Source: Armatimonadetes bacterium DC | GTDB taxonomy: Bacteria; Armatimonadota; Fimbriimonadia; Fimbriimonadales; GBS-DC | DNA: 64,000 bases | NCBI GenBank assembly: GCA_001442985.1 | Contig: LDYB01000014.1 | Coordinates: 62,001 to 126,000 of the forward strand | Direction: 5' to 3' | In this document: positions 7,489 to 17,717 of the stretch, in pieces | Layout of the letters: the number at the start of each line of letters is the position of its first letter | Position numbering within the stretch: position 1 is the stretch's first letter | Made by a program: the position numbers and the translations under genes | Notes under the pieces: generated by a model | What the model was told of the DNA's origin: nothing | Seen by the model: the letters and a program-made list of their open reading frames with translations, nothing else | The model's database searches: none

Positions 7489-9741
7489 ATGCCCAGAGCA
7501 AAAAACGCGCAACCGAAACTGGTGAATATCGAGATCAACGGCATCCCCCTGCAAGTGCCCGAAGGCGAGCTGCTGGTGGAAGCCGCCAAGCGTATCGGAG
7601 AAGATATTCCCATCTTTTGTTATCACAAGTATATGAAGCCTGTCGGGATGTGCCGAATGTGTCTGGTGGAGGTCGGCTACAAGCAGCCCGACGGCTCCGT
7701 GCGCAAAATGCCCAAGCCTCAGGCGTCCTGCACGCTCCCCTGCACAGAGGGCTTGGTTGCGTGGACGCAAAGCGAGCAGATTATCAAAGACCGCCGCGCC
7801 GTGCTGGAGTTCCTGCTGATTAACCACCCGCTGGACTGCCCGATTTGCGACCGCGGCGGCGAGTGCCCCCTGCAGAACAATACGCAGTTTTACGGACCGC
7901 CCATCAGCCGCTATATTGAGATTAAGCGCCACCTGCCGAAAGCGTTCCCGCTCTCAAAGTATGTGATGCTGGACCTGGAGCGCTGTATTCAGTGCGGGCG
8001 GTGTGTGCGCTTCACCGAAGAGATTTCGGGCGATGCGCAGCTGGCGTTGCTCTTTCGCGGAGCGCAGACACAGCCCCACACCTTCCAGCTGACCGAGTTC
8101 ACCAGCCGTTTCAGCGGGAATGTGATCGAAATCTGCCCGGTGGGCGCGCTGACCAGCCGTACCTACCGCTTCCGCGCCCGACCGTGGGACATCGTAACGC
8201 AGAAAAGCATCTGCACCATGTGTTCCAACGGGTGCAACCTCTACTTTGACAGCCGCGCGGGGAAGGTGGTGCGGATTAATGCCCGCGAGAACCCCGAAGT
8301 GAATGAGACATGGACATGCGACAAGGGCAAGTTCGAGCAGGTGGAGTTTCTGAACGCGCCCAATCGGCTGACCCAGCCAATGCGCCGCAACGGCACGGCG
8401 TGGGAACCCATCTCGTGGGCGCAAGCCTATGAGCTGATGCTGGAGCGTTTCGCCCGTGCGCGCGGCGCGGTTGGGGGGCTGGCAGGCACGCGCTTGAGCA
8501 ACGAGGCGCTCTATCTGTTCCAGAAACTGATGCGGGCAGGCTTCCAGAGCAATCATATTGACCACCGCATGACGCGCTATCAGGGCGACCTGTGGGCGCA
8601 CGCCCAGAGCCTGCTGAACAAGCCTCCTGTAGCGAACGAGTATCGCGACCTGGAGGCGACGCACCTGATTTTCGTGTTCGGCGCGGACCTGATTGACGAG
8701 CAGCCGATGGTGTTCCTGCGGGCGCGCAAGGCGTGGCGCCACTACGGCGTGAAGGTGGCTGTCGCCTACCCCGTTGCGAACGCGGTGGAGGAGTTCGCCG
8801 AAACGCGCCTGCGATACCGCGCGGGGAGCGAGCTGGCGCTGGTCAAAGGCTTGCTGTATATCCTGCTGGATAAACTGCCAGCAGAAACCGTCGCTGCGAA
8901 CCTGCCCGACCACGAGTGGCTGCGGGCGCTCCTGCAGGATTGCACCCCTGCGTGGACGCAAGACCACACGGGGATTGCGGCGGAACAGCTGCTGGCGTTC
9001 GCCGACACGATTGCGAGCGTGCCCAGCATGCTGATTCTGACGGGCGAGAAGGTGTGGAACCACCCCGAAAGCGAGGAGCTGGTAAAACACCTGATGTGGC
9101 TCACACGCCTGACAGGGAATTGCCATCAGGAGTCGGGCGGGCTGAACCTGCTGCCGCTGGGCGCGAACGAGCAGGGCGCAAGCGATATGGGCGTCCTCCC
9201 CAACCGCTTGCCCGGCTACGCGCTGGTGGAAGACGAAGCGGCACGCGAGCGCTTCACGCAAGCCTGGGGAGCGCCTGTGCCCAGCACACCAGGCTTGAAC
9301 ACCGACGGTATCCTGCAGGCGTGCCTGACCGGCGAGATTCAAGCGCTCTATCTGGCAGGGGCGAACCCCGTTCGGGAGCATTACGACCCGACGCTTGCCG
9401 AGCGCGCCCTGCGGGCATGCGAGTTCGTGGTGGTGCAGGACTCGCATATGACCGAGAGCGCAGAATACGCCGACCTGCTGCTGCCCGCCTGCACAGTCGC
9501 TGAGAGCGAGGGCACTTACACGAACTGGGAGCGCCGTGTGCAACGCTTCTGGCGCGCGCTGGAGCCGCCCGGTGAAAGCAAGCCCGACTGGCTGATCTTC
9601 GCCGAGTTGTGGCTCCGTCAGGTGCGTCAGACCCCGCCTTTCAACCCGCGCGAGGTGATGTGCGAAATCGCCAGCCTCGTGCCTCAATACGCCGAATGCA
9701 CCTACGAGGCACTGGGCGACTCAGGGAAGCGGTGGGGTTAA
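7489..9741 (+). CDS. nuoG: NADH-quinone oxidoreductase subunit G
   Basis: This is the large iron-sulfur subunit of complex I (750 residues), carrying electrons from NuoF along the peripheral arm. The N-terminal [2Fe-2S] domain has cysteines in [15 protein letters not shown] and later ASCTLPC. The His-Cys [4Fe-4S] site is [14 protein letters not shown]. The ferredoxin-like clusters are in [10 protein letters not shown] and IEICPVGAL, and the molybdopterin-oxidoreductase-like region begins at [14 protein letters not shown] and runs to the end. The ATG at 7489 has no clear Shine-Dalgarno, but an A/T-rich -10-like TAAAAT lies about 15 bases upstream, so a very short leader is possible. The 3' end overlaps the convergent uvrA frame by 21 bases. 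Confidence 0.96.
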   Translation: MPRAKNAQPKLVNIEINGIPLQVPEGELLVEAAKRIGEDIPIFCYHKYMKPVGMCRMCLVEVGYKQPDGSVRKMPKPQASCTLPCTEGLVAWTQSEQIIKDRRAVLEFLLINHPLDCPICDRGGECPLQNNTQFYGPPISRYIEIKRHLPKAFPLSKYVMLDLERCIQCGRCVRFTEEISGDAQLALLFRGAQTQPHTFQLTEFTSRFSGNVIEICPVGALTSRTYRFRARPWDIVTQKSICTMCSNGCNLYFDSRAGKVVRINARENPEVNETWTCDKGKFEQVEFLNAPNRLTQPMRRNGTAWEPISWAQAYELMLERFARARGAVGGLAGTRLSNEALYLFQKLMRAGFQSNHIDHRMTRYQGDLWAHAQSLLNKPPVANEYRDLEATHLIFVFGADLIDEQPMVFLRARKAWRHYGVKVAVAYPVANAVEEFAETRLRYRAGSELALVKGLLYILLDKLPAETVAANLPDHEWLRALLQDCTPAWTQDHTGIAAEQLLAFADTIASVPSMLILTGEKVWNHPESEELVKHLMWLTRLTGNCHQESGGLNLLPLGANEQGASDMGVLPNRLPGYALVEDEAARERFTQAWGAPVPSTPGLNTDGILQACLTGEIQALYLAGANPVREHYDPTLAERALRACEFVVVQDSHMTESAEYADLLLPACTVAESEGTYTNWERRVQRFWRALEPPGESKPDWLIFAELWLRQVRQTPPFNPREVMCEIASLVPQYAECTYEALGDSGKRWG

Positions 9742-11898
9742 CATCGAACGCAAGAATCGCCCCGTGTGGCTTTCAGGAACCTGCGCCACGGCTTCGGGCG
9801 GACCTTCCGCCACGACCCAGCCGCCGCCGCTGCCGCCTTCGGGTCCCAGATCAATAATCCAGTCGGCGGTCTTAATCACATCCAGATTATGCTCAATCAC
9901 AATCACGGTGTTGCCTGCGTCCACGAGGCGATGAAGCACTTTCAGGAGTTTGTTCACATCGTCAAAGTGCAAGCCTGTGGTGGGTTCGTCGAGGATGTAG
10001 ACGGTGTTGCCCGTGGCGCGTTTGCTGAGTTCGGTGGCGAGTTTGACACGCTGTGCCTCGCCCCCAGACAGCGTGGGCGCGGGCTGACCCAGCTTGATGT
10101 AGTCTAACCCCACATCGTAGAGGGTCTGGAGCTTGCGAGCAATCGCGGGGAAGGGGCTGAAGAACTCCAGTGCCTCTTCCACCGTCATGTCCAGCACATC
10201 GGCAATCGTTTTGCCCTTGAATTTGACCTCCAGTGTCTCGCGGTTGTAGCGTTTGCCCTTGCACACCTCACAGGGCACATAGACATCGGGCAGGAACTGC
10301 ATCTCAATCTTGATCATTCCGTCGCCGCGGCACGCCTCACAACGCCCCCCTTTGACATTGAAGCTGAAGCGTCCCGGCTGATACCCCCGCGCGCGAGCCT
10401 CAGGCGTGCTGGCGAACAGCTCGCGAATCATATCGAACACGCCTGTGTAGGTGGCAGGGTTGCTGCGGGGTGTGCGTCCGATGGGCGACTGGTCAATATC
10501 CACCACCTTGTCTACCCACTCCAGCCCCTCGATGCTATCGTGTTCGCCCCACACGCGGCGTGTGCCGTACACATGGTACATCAGGCGCGGGTAGAGCGTC
10601 TCCTGAATCAGCGTGCTTTTGCCAGAGCCAGAGACCCCCGTGATGCACACGAACAGCCCCAGCGGGATGCGCACGGTGATGTTTTTGAGGTTGTTGGCGC
10701 GCGCGCCATGAATCACCAGCCACTTGTCGGGATGGGGCGGACGGCGCGAGGCAGGGACCTCAATTCGCTTCTTCCCCGACAGATACTGCCCTGTGAGGCT
10801 CTCCGGACAGTTCAGCACATCGTCCAGCGTGCCCGCGACCACCACCTGTCCCCCATGCTCGCCTGCGCCTGGACCGAGGTCAATAATGTAATCGGCGGCG
10901 CGGATGGTCTCCTCGTCATGCTCCACCACGACCACCGTGTTGCCCAGATCGCGCAGGCGCAACAGGGTCTGAATCAGTTTCTGATTATCGCGCTGGTGGA
11001 GTCCGATGCTGGGTTCGTCCAGCACATACAGCACGCCCATCAGCCCGCTGCCGATCTGGGTGGCAAGCCGGATGCGCTGGGCTTCGCCCCCTGCGAGCGT
11101 GTTCGCCGCGCGGTCTAAAGTCAGGTAGCCCAGCCCCACATCGAGCAGAAACTTAAGTCGGGTGCGTACCTCGCGCAGGATGCGCTCGGCAATCGTGCGC
11201 TCGCGCTCTGAGAGGTGCGACTCCAGCTCGCTGAACCACGCGTAGGCTTCCTCGATGCTCATGCGGGTTACTTCAGCGATATTTTTGCCTGCCACGCGCA
11301 CGGCGAGGCTTTCAGGCTTGAGGCGCTTGCCCTCACACGCTGGGCACGGGCGCGTGGACATATACTGCTCCAGCTCCTGACGCACATACTCGCTCTCGGT
11401 CTCCTCGTACTTGCGCTTGAGGATGTTAATCACGCCCTCGAACTCGGTATCAATATAACGCACGCGCCCCCACTTGTTGCGCACGGCAACCGAGACATTC
11501 CCTTCCGTGCCATACATCAGTGCGTGAAACTGTTCCGGCGAGAGGTTGGCTAAGGGGGTATCCACTGTGAAGCCGAGTTTGCGGGCGACGCCTTCCAGCA
11601 TCGCGAGCCGCCAGTCGGTCAGCTCGCCATCGCGCTTGACAAACGGGCGCAACGCCCCCTGCCGAATCGACTTGGACAGGTCGGGCGCAATCAGTTCGGG
11701 GTCAAACTCGGTTTTGGTGCCCAGCCCACTGCATTCGGGACACGCGCCATAGGGGCTGTTGAATGAGAAGTTGCGCGGCTCCAGCTCGCCGACGCTCACG
11801 CCACAGTCGGGGCAGGCGAAATGCTCCGAAAAGAGGATTTCCGCGTCAGGCTGAATGGGAACCCCTGCAATCTCGAGCTGGCTCTCTTGCACGGGCAA
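9721..11898 (-). CDS. uvrA: UvrA excinuclease ATPase subunit, N-terminally truncated
   Basis: UvrA recognises DNA damage in nucleotide excision repair. A normal protein has about 940 residues and two ABC ATPase halves. This frame has only 725 and starts just before the first zinc module (CPDCG ... CPECSGLG), at about residue 240 of the family. The ABC-I signature and Walker B ([21 protein letters not shown]) are present, as are all ABC-II elements ([31 protein letters not shown]) and the second zinc finger (CEACRGDG ... CEVC). The Walker A of half I and the UvrB-interacting region are missing. The 15 bases upstream leave no room for them, because the preceding gene ends there. A TATAAT touches the start (TTG 11898 or GTG 11892), so the mRNA may be leaderless. 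It is either a second, specialised UvrA or a truncated gene. Confidence 0.9.
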   Translation of the reverse strand: MPVQESQLEIAGVPIQPDAEILFSEHFACPDCGVSVGELEPRNFSFNSPYGACPECSGLGTKTEFDPELIAPDLSKSIRQGALRPFVKRDGELTDWRLAMLEGVARKLGFTVDTPLANLSPEQFHALMYGTEGNVSVAVRNKWGRVRYIDTEFEGVINILKRKYEETESEYVRQELEQYMSTRPCPACEGKRLKPESLAVRVAGKNIAEVTRMSIEEAYAWFSELESHLSERERTIAERILREVRTRLKFLLDVGLGYLTLDRAANTLAGGEAQRIRLATQIGSGLMGVLYVLDEPSIGLHQRDNQKLIQTLLRLRDLGNTVVVVEHDEETIRAADYIIDLGPGAGEHGGQVVVAGTLDDVLNCPESLTGQYLSGKKRIEVPASRRPPHPDKWLVIHGARANNLKNITVRIPLGLFVCITGVSGSGKSTLIQETLYPRLMYHVYGTRRVWGEHDSIEGLEWVDKVVDIDQSPIGRTPRSNPATYTGVFDMIRELFASTPEARARGYQPGRFSFNVKGGRCEACRGDGMIKIEMQFLPDVYVPCEVCKGKRYNRETLEVKFKGKTIADVLDMTVEEALEFFSPFPAIARKLQTLYDVGLDYIKLGQPAPTLSGGEAQRVKLATELSKRATGNTVYILDEPTTGLHFDDVNKLLKVLHRLVDAGNTVIVIEHNLDVIKTADWIIDLGPEGGSGGGWVVAEGPPEAVAQVPESHTGRFLRSMLTPPLP

Positions 11899-11899
11899 A

Positions 11900-11905
11900 A
11901 TTATA
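11900..11905 (-). promoter_or_regulatory. -10 box, TATAAT, abutting the uvrA-like start
   Basis: TATAAT on the minus strand lies one base before the TTG codon and eight before the in-frame GTG. With a start site 6-8 bases downstream, transcription would begin at or near the GTG, giving a leaderless message. Confidence 0.45.
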
Positions 11906-11913
11906 CCCGTTGT

Positions 11914-12885
11914 TTAAACAGAGATCGCCACGGGTTTGCCCGTGCGTGCCGATTCGTCGGCTGCCAGCGTGACGGCGAGCGTGCGCACGCCCTCGCTGTA
12001 GTCGGCTTTGATGAGGGCAGGGTTCTTCTCCCGTATCGCCTGAATAAAGGCGCGTGCCTCGTTGTGATAGGCGTTATCCCGCGAATAAAACTCCTCCTTA
12101 CGGTTCGGTTCCCATTCGGTCATGCGTCCCCAGCTAACCTCTATCACGCGATTGGGGGTGTAAACCTTGATGCCTGTTTCGCCGGGCGCGTTCAGCACGC
12201 AGGTGTTGGTGATGACGCCGACCGTGCCGCTGGCGAACTGAAGCACGACCGCGCCCGACGCGCTCACATCGCCCCCTGAAAACGGCATCAGCTCGGGCGC
12301 GTGCTGGAAATAGGCATGCACCTGCACAATCTCGCCAGCCAGATAGCGCGCTAAATCAAAAATGTGCGTCGTCTGCTCAATGATCTGCCCTCCGGAGAGC
12401 GCGTGCTGGCGCCACCACTCGACGCCGGGCATGCCCCCTTCCCATGCGCCTTTGACCAGCACGGTTGGTAGCCCCTGCAGTCGCTCGCGGGCGCGCTCGG
12501 TCGCGCCGTAATAACGAAAATGGTAGCCCACCATGCTGAGAACCCCTGCTTTTTTGATGGCTGCCTCAATCGCGCGGGCGCGTTCCAGGGTGCGCGCCAC
12601 AGGCTTTTCCACAAACAGGTGGATGCCTTTCTCCGCTGCCATCTCTTCGGCGCCTTCGTGCGCATGGGGCGGCACGCAGACATAAAGCGCGTCAAGAGCG
12701 GTCTCGTTGAGCATCGTCTGGTAGTCCGTGTAGGCTTTTCCGCCGAAGCGTGCGGCGGCGCGCTCGGCGCGAGCGGGGTCTACATCGCAAAATGCGACCA
12801 GTTCCACGCCCTCTATCTGGCTGAGCGCGTCAAAATGCGCCTGTGCAATTCCGCCTGTGCCCACAAACCCAATCCGTATCGCCAT
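11914..12885 (-). CDS. Gfo/Idh/MocA-family NAD(P)-dependent oxidoreductase
   Basis: This is a sugar- or inositol-type dehydrogenase of 323 residues. The N-terminal Rossmann motif is GFVGTGGIAQAHFDAL. The family EKP motif is HLFVEKPVART around residue 95, and the C-terminal alpha/beta substrate domain follows, with a conserved histidine in EQTTHIFDLARYL. The start at 12885 follows GGAGG. The frame extends upstream, but that extension has no ribosome-binding site and no family similarity. The substrate cannot be told from the sequence. It is transcribed divergently from the 13025-15116 cluster across a 139-base gap. Confidence 0.88.
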   Translation of the reverse strand: MAIRIGFVGTGGIAQAHFDALSQIEGVELVAFCDVDPARAERAAARFGGKAYTDYQTMLNETALDALYVCVPPHAHEGAEEMAAEKGIHLFVEKPVARTLERARAIEAAIKKAGVLSMVGYHFRYYGATERARERLQGLPTVLVKGAWEGGMPGVEWWRQHALSGGQIIEQTTHIFDLARYLAGEIVQVHAYFQHAPELMPFSGGDVSASGAVVLQFASGTVGVITNTCVLNAPGETGIKVYTPNRVIEVSWGRMTEWEPNRKEEFYSRDNAYHNEARAFIQAIREKNPALIKADYSEGVRTLAVTLAADESARTGKPVAISV

Positions 12886-13024
12886 CGCTGATGCCTCCAC
12901 CCCCTGCGATTCGGGAGGGTTCGCCGTTTTCCTGTTTCCAAATGGCAGGAATCGAATCGCCAGTGTCGAATCCCAGATGCTACCCACATGCAACGAGACC
13001 GATGGGTAAGGAGGATTGATCACC

Positions 13025-13762
13025 ATGCCGACCGTGGCGATTACGCTGGATTGCGAAGCGGCAGATTACCCGCGATGCTATACGCAGGAGTATATCAAGG
13101 TCGCCGAAGAGTTCACCATTCCGTTCACCTGGATGATTCAGGTGTCGGGCAAAGACCCGATGGCAAACGCCCAACTTTATTACCGTGAATACCTGCACCG
13201 AATCCCCTCATGGCACGAGTTTGGCTTGCACCTGCATTTTGAAGATGGGTATGGGCGCTATGTGGAAGACCCTCGCGAGCGCGGCGAGCTGATTCAGACG
13301 GGCAAAGACATGCTCAAACAGGTTCACATCAAACCCACCGCCTTCCGCGCAGGCAGCTACGCGCTGATACCGCCCGATTTGAAGTATCTGGAAGATATGG
13401 GCTTTCTGGTAGACAGCAGCGCGATTCCGAACGCTGAGCATCGCCCGTTTGTAGATTGGGACGGCGCGCCCCAGCGTCCCTATCACCCTTCCTACGACGA
13501 TTTACGCAAGCCCGGCGAGGCGCGAATCCTGATGGTGCCCATCGCCACCCACAACGGCAAGTTCGCCTATCTGGATCAGGGCTGGGACACGGTTCAGGCG
13601 ATTCTGACGCATCATCTGGAGCAGGGCACGCCCGTGATTTGCATAGGCGGGTATGATTACCATGACAGCGTGGAGGTTCTGCGCGAAGCGGTTTTGTTGC
13701 TCAAGAAGCACAACGCTCGATTCACCACGCTCACACAGATTGTGTCGGAGTACACGCTATGA
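13025..13762 (+). CDS. Polysaccharide deacetylase-like (NodB fold) protein
   Basis: This protein of 245 residues has the NodB-type (beta/alpha) barrel pattern: an acidic pair near the N-terminus (ITLDCEAADY), a strand ending in histidines (FGLHLHFEDG) as expected for the metal-binding H-x-H site, and the downstream strand TAFRAGSYALIP. Family members remove acyl groups from polysaccharides or act on related amide substrates. The true substrate is unknown. AAGGAGG ends ten bases before the ATG, which fixes the start. The stop overlaps the next gene by four bases (ATGA), so it is translationally coupled to the aminopeptidase. Confidence 0.7.
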   Translation: MPTVAITLDCEAADYPRCYTQEYIKVAEEFTIPFTWMIQVSGKDPMANAQLYYREYLHRIPSWHEFGLHLHFEDGYGRYVEDPRERGELIQTGKDMLKQVHIKPTAFRAGSYALIPPDLKYLEDMGFLVDSSAIPNAEHRPFVDWDGAPQRPYHPSYDDLRKPGEARILMVPIATHNGKFAYLDQGWDTVQAILTHHLEQGTPVICIGGYDYHDSVEVLREAVLLLKKHNARFTTLTQIVSEYTL

Positions 13763-14904
13763 TAGACGCACGCTGGCAGAAACTGGCGGATGTGCTGGTG
13801 CATCACTCGGTTCGGGTTCAGCCCGGCGATAAGGTGCTGATTGAGGCGTTTGACATGCCGCCCGATTTCGTGGCGCTGCTGATGCGCACCATCAGCGAGG
13901 CGGGCGGTATCCCGATTGCCGAGACCAAGACCACGCCCGTGTTGCGCGCCCTCTACCAGAATGCGACCGAAGAACAGATTCGGTTTATCGCAGGATTGGA
14001 GCGCCAGCGGATGGAGGGCGTGCAGGGCTATATCGGGCTGCGCGGCACGCCCAACTTCGCCGAGATGTCCGATGTGCCGCAAGAGAAGATGCGCCTCATC
14101 CGCCAGCTCTGGTGGGTGCCCGTGCATCAAGAGGTGCGGGTACCGCGCACGCGCTGGGTGGTGCTACGCTGGCCCACCGTCGGGATGGCGCAAGCCGCTG
14201 GCATGAGTACCGAAGCCTTCGAGGATTTCTACTTCCGCGTGTGTACGCTGGACTACGCCAAAATGGAGCGCGATGTGCAACCCCTTGTGGAACTGATGGA
14301 GCGCACCCGCGAAGTGCATATCAAAGGACCAGGCACCGACCTGCGCTTTTCCATCGAGGGGATCGGGGTCGTGCCCTGCTACGGCTTGCGCAACATTCCC
14401 GACGGCGAGTGCTTCACCTGTCCCGTGCGCGACTCGGTGGAGGGCGAAATCACTATCAACACCAACAGTGTGTACGAGGGCAACCTCTATCGGAATATTC
14501 GCTTCCGCCTGAAACAGGGCAAGATTGTGGAAGCCACCTGTGCAGATGATGGCGACCGCCCCGGCGCAGGCAACCCCCGCAAACTGAACGCGATTCTGGA
14601 CTCGGACGAGGGCGCACGCTACATCGGCGAATGGTCGCTGGGGTTCAACCCGTACATTCTGCACCCCATGAACGACACCCTGTTCGATGAGAAAATCGCA
14701 GGCTCGTTCCACTTCACGCCGGGCAACGCCTATCAGGAGGCGGATAACGGCAACCGCTCCCAGATTCACTGGGATCTGGTGGTGATACAGCGCCCTGAAT
14801 ATGGCGGCGGCGAAATCTACTTTGACGGGCGCCTTGTGCGCAAGGATGGGCAGTTTGTGCTGCCCGAGCTGCAGGCGCTCAACTATCCCACGGAGGTCGC
14901 ATAG
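13759..14904 (+). CDS. M29-family (AmpS/thermophilic) metallo-aminopeptidase
   Basis: This 381-residue protein matches the thermophilic aminopeptidase family M29, cytoplasmic dinuclear metal exopeptidases. The C-terminal metal-ligand pattern is visible: a glutamate in IGEWSLGFNP, the HFTPGNAY segment, and the Tyr/His/Asp set ending IHWDLV. The GPGTDL box, in which substrate residues are contacted, is also present near residue 195. It overlaps the upstream deacetylase-like gene by four bases and is followed two bases later by the CDGSH gene, forming a three-gene operon. The family normally releases N-terminal amino acids with broad specificity. Confidence 0.9.
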   Translation: MIDARWQKLADVLVHHSVRVQPGDKVLIEAFDMPPDFVALLMRTISEAGGIPIAETKTTPVLRALYQNATEEQIRFIAGLERQRMEGVQGYIGLRGTPNFAEMSDVPQEKMRLIRQLWWVPVHQEVRVPRTRWVVLRWPTVGMAQAAGMSTEAFEDFYFRVCTLDYAKMERDVQPLVELMERTREVHIKGPGTDLRFSIEGIGVVPCYGLRNIPDGECFTCPVRDSVEGEITINTNSVYEGNLYRNIRFRLKQGKIVEATCADDGDRPGAGNPRKLNAILDSDEGARYIGEWSLGFNPYILHPMNDTLFDEKIAGSFHFTPGNAYQEADNGNRSQIHWDLVVIQRPEYGGGEIYFDGRLVRKDGQFVLPELQALNYPTEVA

Positions 14905-14906
14905 CG

Positions 14907-15116
14907 ATGGCAACCCATCACACGGAAGAGCGCGACGGCAAACTGCGCACGACGATGAAACTGGAACCCGGCGAGCGCGTGGCGCTCTGCCGGTGCCTGC
15001 AGTCCAAAAACTTCCCCTTCTGCGACGGCACACACAAGACCCTGCCCAACTCCAAGGCAGGTCCTGCGATTATTGAGGCGTTGCGCGAGGCTCAGGGCGA
15101 GTCGGAAGAGCCGTAG
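14907..15116 (+). CDS. CDGSH-type [2Fe-2S] iron-sulfur protein
   Basis: This is a 69-residue protein carrying one complete CDGSH (mitoNEET-like) site. The ligands Cys28, Cys30, Cys39 and His43 lie in CRCLQSKNFPFCDGTH. No membrane anchor is present, so it should be a soluble cytoplasmic redox or cluster-transfer protein. The spacing of two bases from the aminopeptidase indicates the same transcript. Its partner is unknown. Confidence 0.92.
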   Translation: MATHHTEERDGKLRTTMKLEPGERVALCRCLQSKNFPFCDGTHKTLPNSKAGPAIIEALREAQGESEEP

Positions 15117-15241
15117 GCATAGGGAAAAGATAGAGCGTGGGAGGTGGGCAACCTTTGCTGCTCCCGTCCCTTTTCTCAAACGGCTCCAGTTCCTTGTCGC
15201 CCAGCGGGCACTCCCAGTAAAAAGGAGGCTTGCGATACTCT

Positions 15242-16249
15242 ATGAGGGTGGTAGTGATTCGCACCGATGACAAGTTAGGTGAGACCTTGCTGGCAACGCC
15301 TGTTTTCCGTGCGCTCAAGGAGACCAACAAGGAGCTGTTCGTCGAGGCGTGGCTCAATCCCCGCTGGGCTTATGTCGTCGAGGCATCGTGCTGGGTTGAC
15401 TCTCTGCGCAAGGTTCCGTACCGCCCACGAACACTTGAGTGTGTAAAACTCGCCAGGCGTTTGCGTCGGGATCGCCCTGATGTAGCCCTGATATTACGCC
15501 CTGATGCGCGCCGCCACGCATGGATTGCCAAAATAGCGCGAATCCCCTGTCGTGTCGGGGCTGTTCAACAACGCCGTTCGCTCCATAAACTACTAACACA
15601 TGTGGTTTCATTTAGACCTGAATGGCATCAGGTTGAGCGTAACTTGGCAATAGCGGAATGCTTTGTAGGGCACTCTTTGCCTCGTTTTCCACTCCATTTC
15701 GCGCCGAGCGTGTTAGCTACTCCGCCCTCGGGTGTGCGTTCACTCCCCGAAGGAGGTTACGCGGTTCTGCACCTGGGTACGGGGGGTGTCCAGCCGCGAT
15801 GGTTGCCGTCGCGCTTTGCGGAAGTCGCGAACTGGCTTGCTCAGGCGCAGCGCTTGACGCCGGTGCTTACAGGGGCCCCAAGCGAGGTTGACTTCGCGGA
15901 AACCTGTCTACAGGGTATCAAGAAAGGCGCGGTGAATCTGGTGGGTAAGGTTACGATTGCAGAATTAGCAGAGGTGCTAAAAAGGGCAAAGTTGCTGATT
16001 AGCGTTGATACGGGCGTTGTGCATCTTGCGGCAGCAGTCGGAACGCCCTGCGTTAGCCTGCACTTTCGGCTCGACTACCCCCCTCATCAGTGGTACGCAT
16101 GGCAGGTTCCTAACGAAGTCGTCGTTCCAAGTGAATATTGTCGTAGGTGTACGCCTGCAAGGTGTGGCGACTCCGCCAGTGCGTGTGTCAGTTCGGTTCA
16201 AGCAGAGGCTGTGATCGAGGCGACTGAGCGATTGCTTGCCAGGATATAA
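15242..16249 (+). CDS. Glycosyltransferase family 9 (heptosyltransferase-like)
   Basis: This 335-residue GT-B enzyme is related to ADP-heptose:LPS heptosyltransferases. The N-terminal RTDDKLGETLLATPVFRAL is the acceptor-domain signature (normally GDxxLTTP). The C-terminal donor site is seen as LGTGGVQPRWLPSRFAEVA and VDTGVVHLAAAVGTPCVSL. A cysteine cluster at the C-terminus (CRRCTPARCGDSASAC) is unusual but seen in part of the family. The start is either ATG 15242 or a TTG at 15230; AAAGGAGG ends 13 bases before the ATG and only one before the TTG. It suggests synthesis of a cell-envelope glycan, consistent with a diderm. Confidence 0.85.
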   Translation: MRVVVIRTDDKLGETLLATPVFRALKETNKELFVEAWLNPRWAYVVEASCWVDSLRKVPYRPRTLECVKLARRLRRDRPDVALILRPDARRHAWIAKIARIPCRVGAVQQRRSLHKLLTHVVSFRPEWHQVERNLAIAECFVGHSLPRFPLHFAPSVLATPPSGVRSLPEGGYAVLHLGTGGVQPRWLPSRFAEVANWLAQAQRLTPVLTGAPSEVDFAETCLQGIKKGAVNLVGKVTIAELAEVLKRAKLLISVDTGVVHLAAAVGTPCVSLHFRLDYPPHQWYAWQVPNEVVVPSEYCRRCTPARCGDSASACVSSVQAEAVIEATERLLARI

Positions 16250-16305
16250 CTCCCGGGGTAGGAATTGCCCCCTGTCAGGTATCATAAAGAGGTACGGAGG
16301 GAAAT

Positions 16306-17715
16306 ATGAACTACGATGCCGATGTGATTGTGCTGGGTGCTGGACCGGGCGGATATGTGGCTGCAATCCGCGCCGGGCAGTTAGCAAAAGAGCATGGCGG
16401 AACCGTTATCTGTATTGAGCGCGAATTTTTGGGCGGAACCTGCTTGAACTGGGGCTGTATCCCCAGCAAAGCCATGATTGCCCATGCGGAAGCGTATCAG
16501 CATGTGCTCCACGCTGATGAGATGGGCATCCATATCGAGGGCAAAATCTCCTACGACTTCGCCAAAATGCAGGCACGCAAAGATAAAATCGTACAGACCC
16601 TGCGCAACGGGATTGCCACCCTCTTCAAAAAGAACGGTGTGCAGTCGGTGGAGGGCACGGGGAAGCTGATAGACCCTTACACGATTGAGGTCACGAAAGC
16701 CGACGGCTCGCGCCAGCAGATTCGGGGCAAGAATATCATTCTCGCCACAGGTTCCAGCGTGATGAACCTCAACATCCCCGGTTTGCAGGGCGAGAATGTG
16801 TGGACGAGCGATGACGCCGTGAACGCGCCGTTTGTGCCCGAATCGCTTCTTATCCTGGGCGCGGGCGCCGTGGGGGTGGAGTTTGGCTATGTGTTCAATG
16901 CGCTGGGGAGCAAAGTAACCGTCGTGGAGATGATGCCCCAGATTCTGCCCGCCTTTGATGAGGAAGTCGCGAAAGAGGCGGAGCGCGCCCTGAGCCGACA
17001 GGGAATTCAGTTCATCACCCAGAGTACGCTCAAATCGGCGGAACGAGTGGGCAAAAACTGGCTCTGCCATGTGGAGACCCCCAAAGGCGTGCAAGACATC
17101 GAGGTGCAGGTGGTGCTGATTGGCGTGGGGCGCAAGCCGAATGTGGAAGGGATTGGGCTGGAAACCGTCGGCATCCAGATGAACAAGCGCTGGGTCGCCG
17201 TGGACGAGATGATGCGCACCAACATCCCGCATATCTACGCCATCGGCGACATTACGGGGATTGCACCGTTAGCCCATGTTGCCAGCACGCAGGGGATTGT
17301 GGCGGCGGAAAACTGCTTCGGCGCGAATCGGCGCATGGACTATCGTGCTGTGCCGAATGTGGTCTACACCGTGCCGGAGGTCGCCAGTGTCGGGCTGACC
17401 GAGAAGCAGGCGCGCGAGCAGGGCTATGAGGTCAAAATCGGCAAGTTTCCGCCGCGCATTCTGGGGCGCGCGATGGCAGCGGGCATCAAAGAGGGCATCG
17501 TGAAGGTTGTCGCCGAAGCGAAGTACGGGCAGGTGCTGGGCGTTCACATGTGTGTGCCGCACGCCAGCGACCTGATTCAGGAGGCGGTGCTGGCAATCAA
17601 GCTGGAAGCCACGCTGGATGAGATGGTGGACACGATTCACCCGCACCCGACGCTGGTGGAGTCGCTGATGGAAGCGTTCCACGACGCGGCAGGGCACTGT
17701 ATTCATAAGGCGTAG
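16306..17715 (+). CDS. lpdA: Dihydrolipoyl dehydrogenase (E3)
   Basis: This FAD-dependent disulfide oxidoreductase reoxidises dihydrolipoamide in 2-oxoacid dehydrogenase complexes (469 residues). The FAD motif is GAGPGGYVAAIRAGQLA, the redox-active disulfide CLNWGC, the NAD motif GAGAVGVEFGY, the second FAD box YAIGDI, and the catalytic His-Glu stretch HPHPTLVESLMEA at the end. GGAGG precedes the ATG. The E1-beta and E2 genes lie 4-6 kb downstream on the same strand with unrelated genes between, so the complex is encoded in pieces. Confidence 0.95.
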   Translation: MNYDADVIVLGAGPGGYVAAIRAGQLAKEHGGTVICIEREFLGGTCLNWGCIPSKAMIAHAEAYQHVLHADEMGIHIEGKISYDFAKMQARKDKIVQTLRNGIATLFKKNGVQSVEGTGKLIDPYTIEVTKADGSRQQIRGKNIILATGSSVMNLNIPGLQGENVWTSDDAVNAPFVPESLLILGAGAVGVEFGYVFNALGSKVTVVEMMPQILPAFDEEVAKEAERALSRQGIQFITQSTLKSAERVGKNWLCHVETPKGVQDIEVQVVLIGVGRKPNVEGIGLETVGIQMNKRWVAVDEMMRTNIPHIYAIGDITGIAPLAHVASTQGIVAAENCFGANRRMDYRAVPNVVYTVPEVASVGLTEKQAREQGYEVKIGKFPPRILGRAMAAGIKEGIVKVVAEAKYGQVLGVHMCVPHASDLIQEAVLAIKLEATLDEMVDTIHPHPTLVESLMEAFHDAAGHCIHKA

Positions 17716-17717
17716 GC

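Noticed and set aside
7954-9687. 577-residue open frame on the minus strand opposite nuoG
   Set aside because: It is a GC-rich shadow frame of nuoG: no ribosome-binding site, no family motifs, low-complexity composition typical of an antisense frame.
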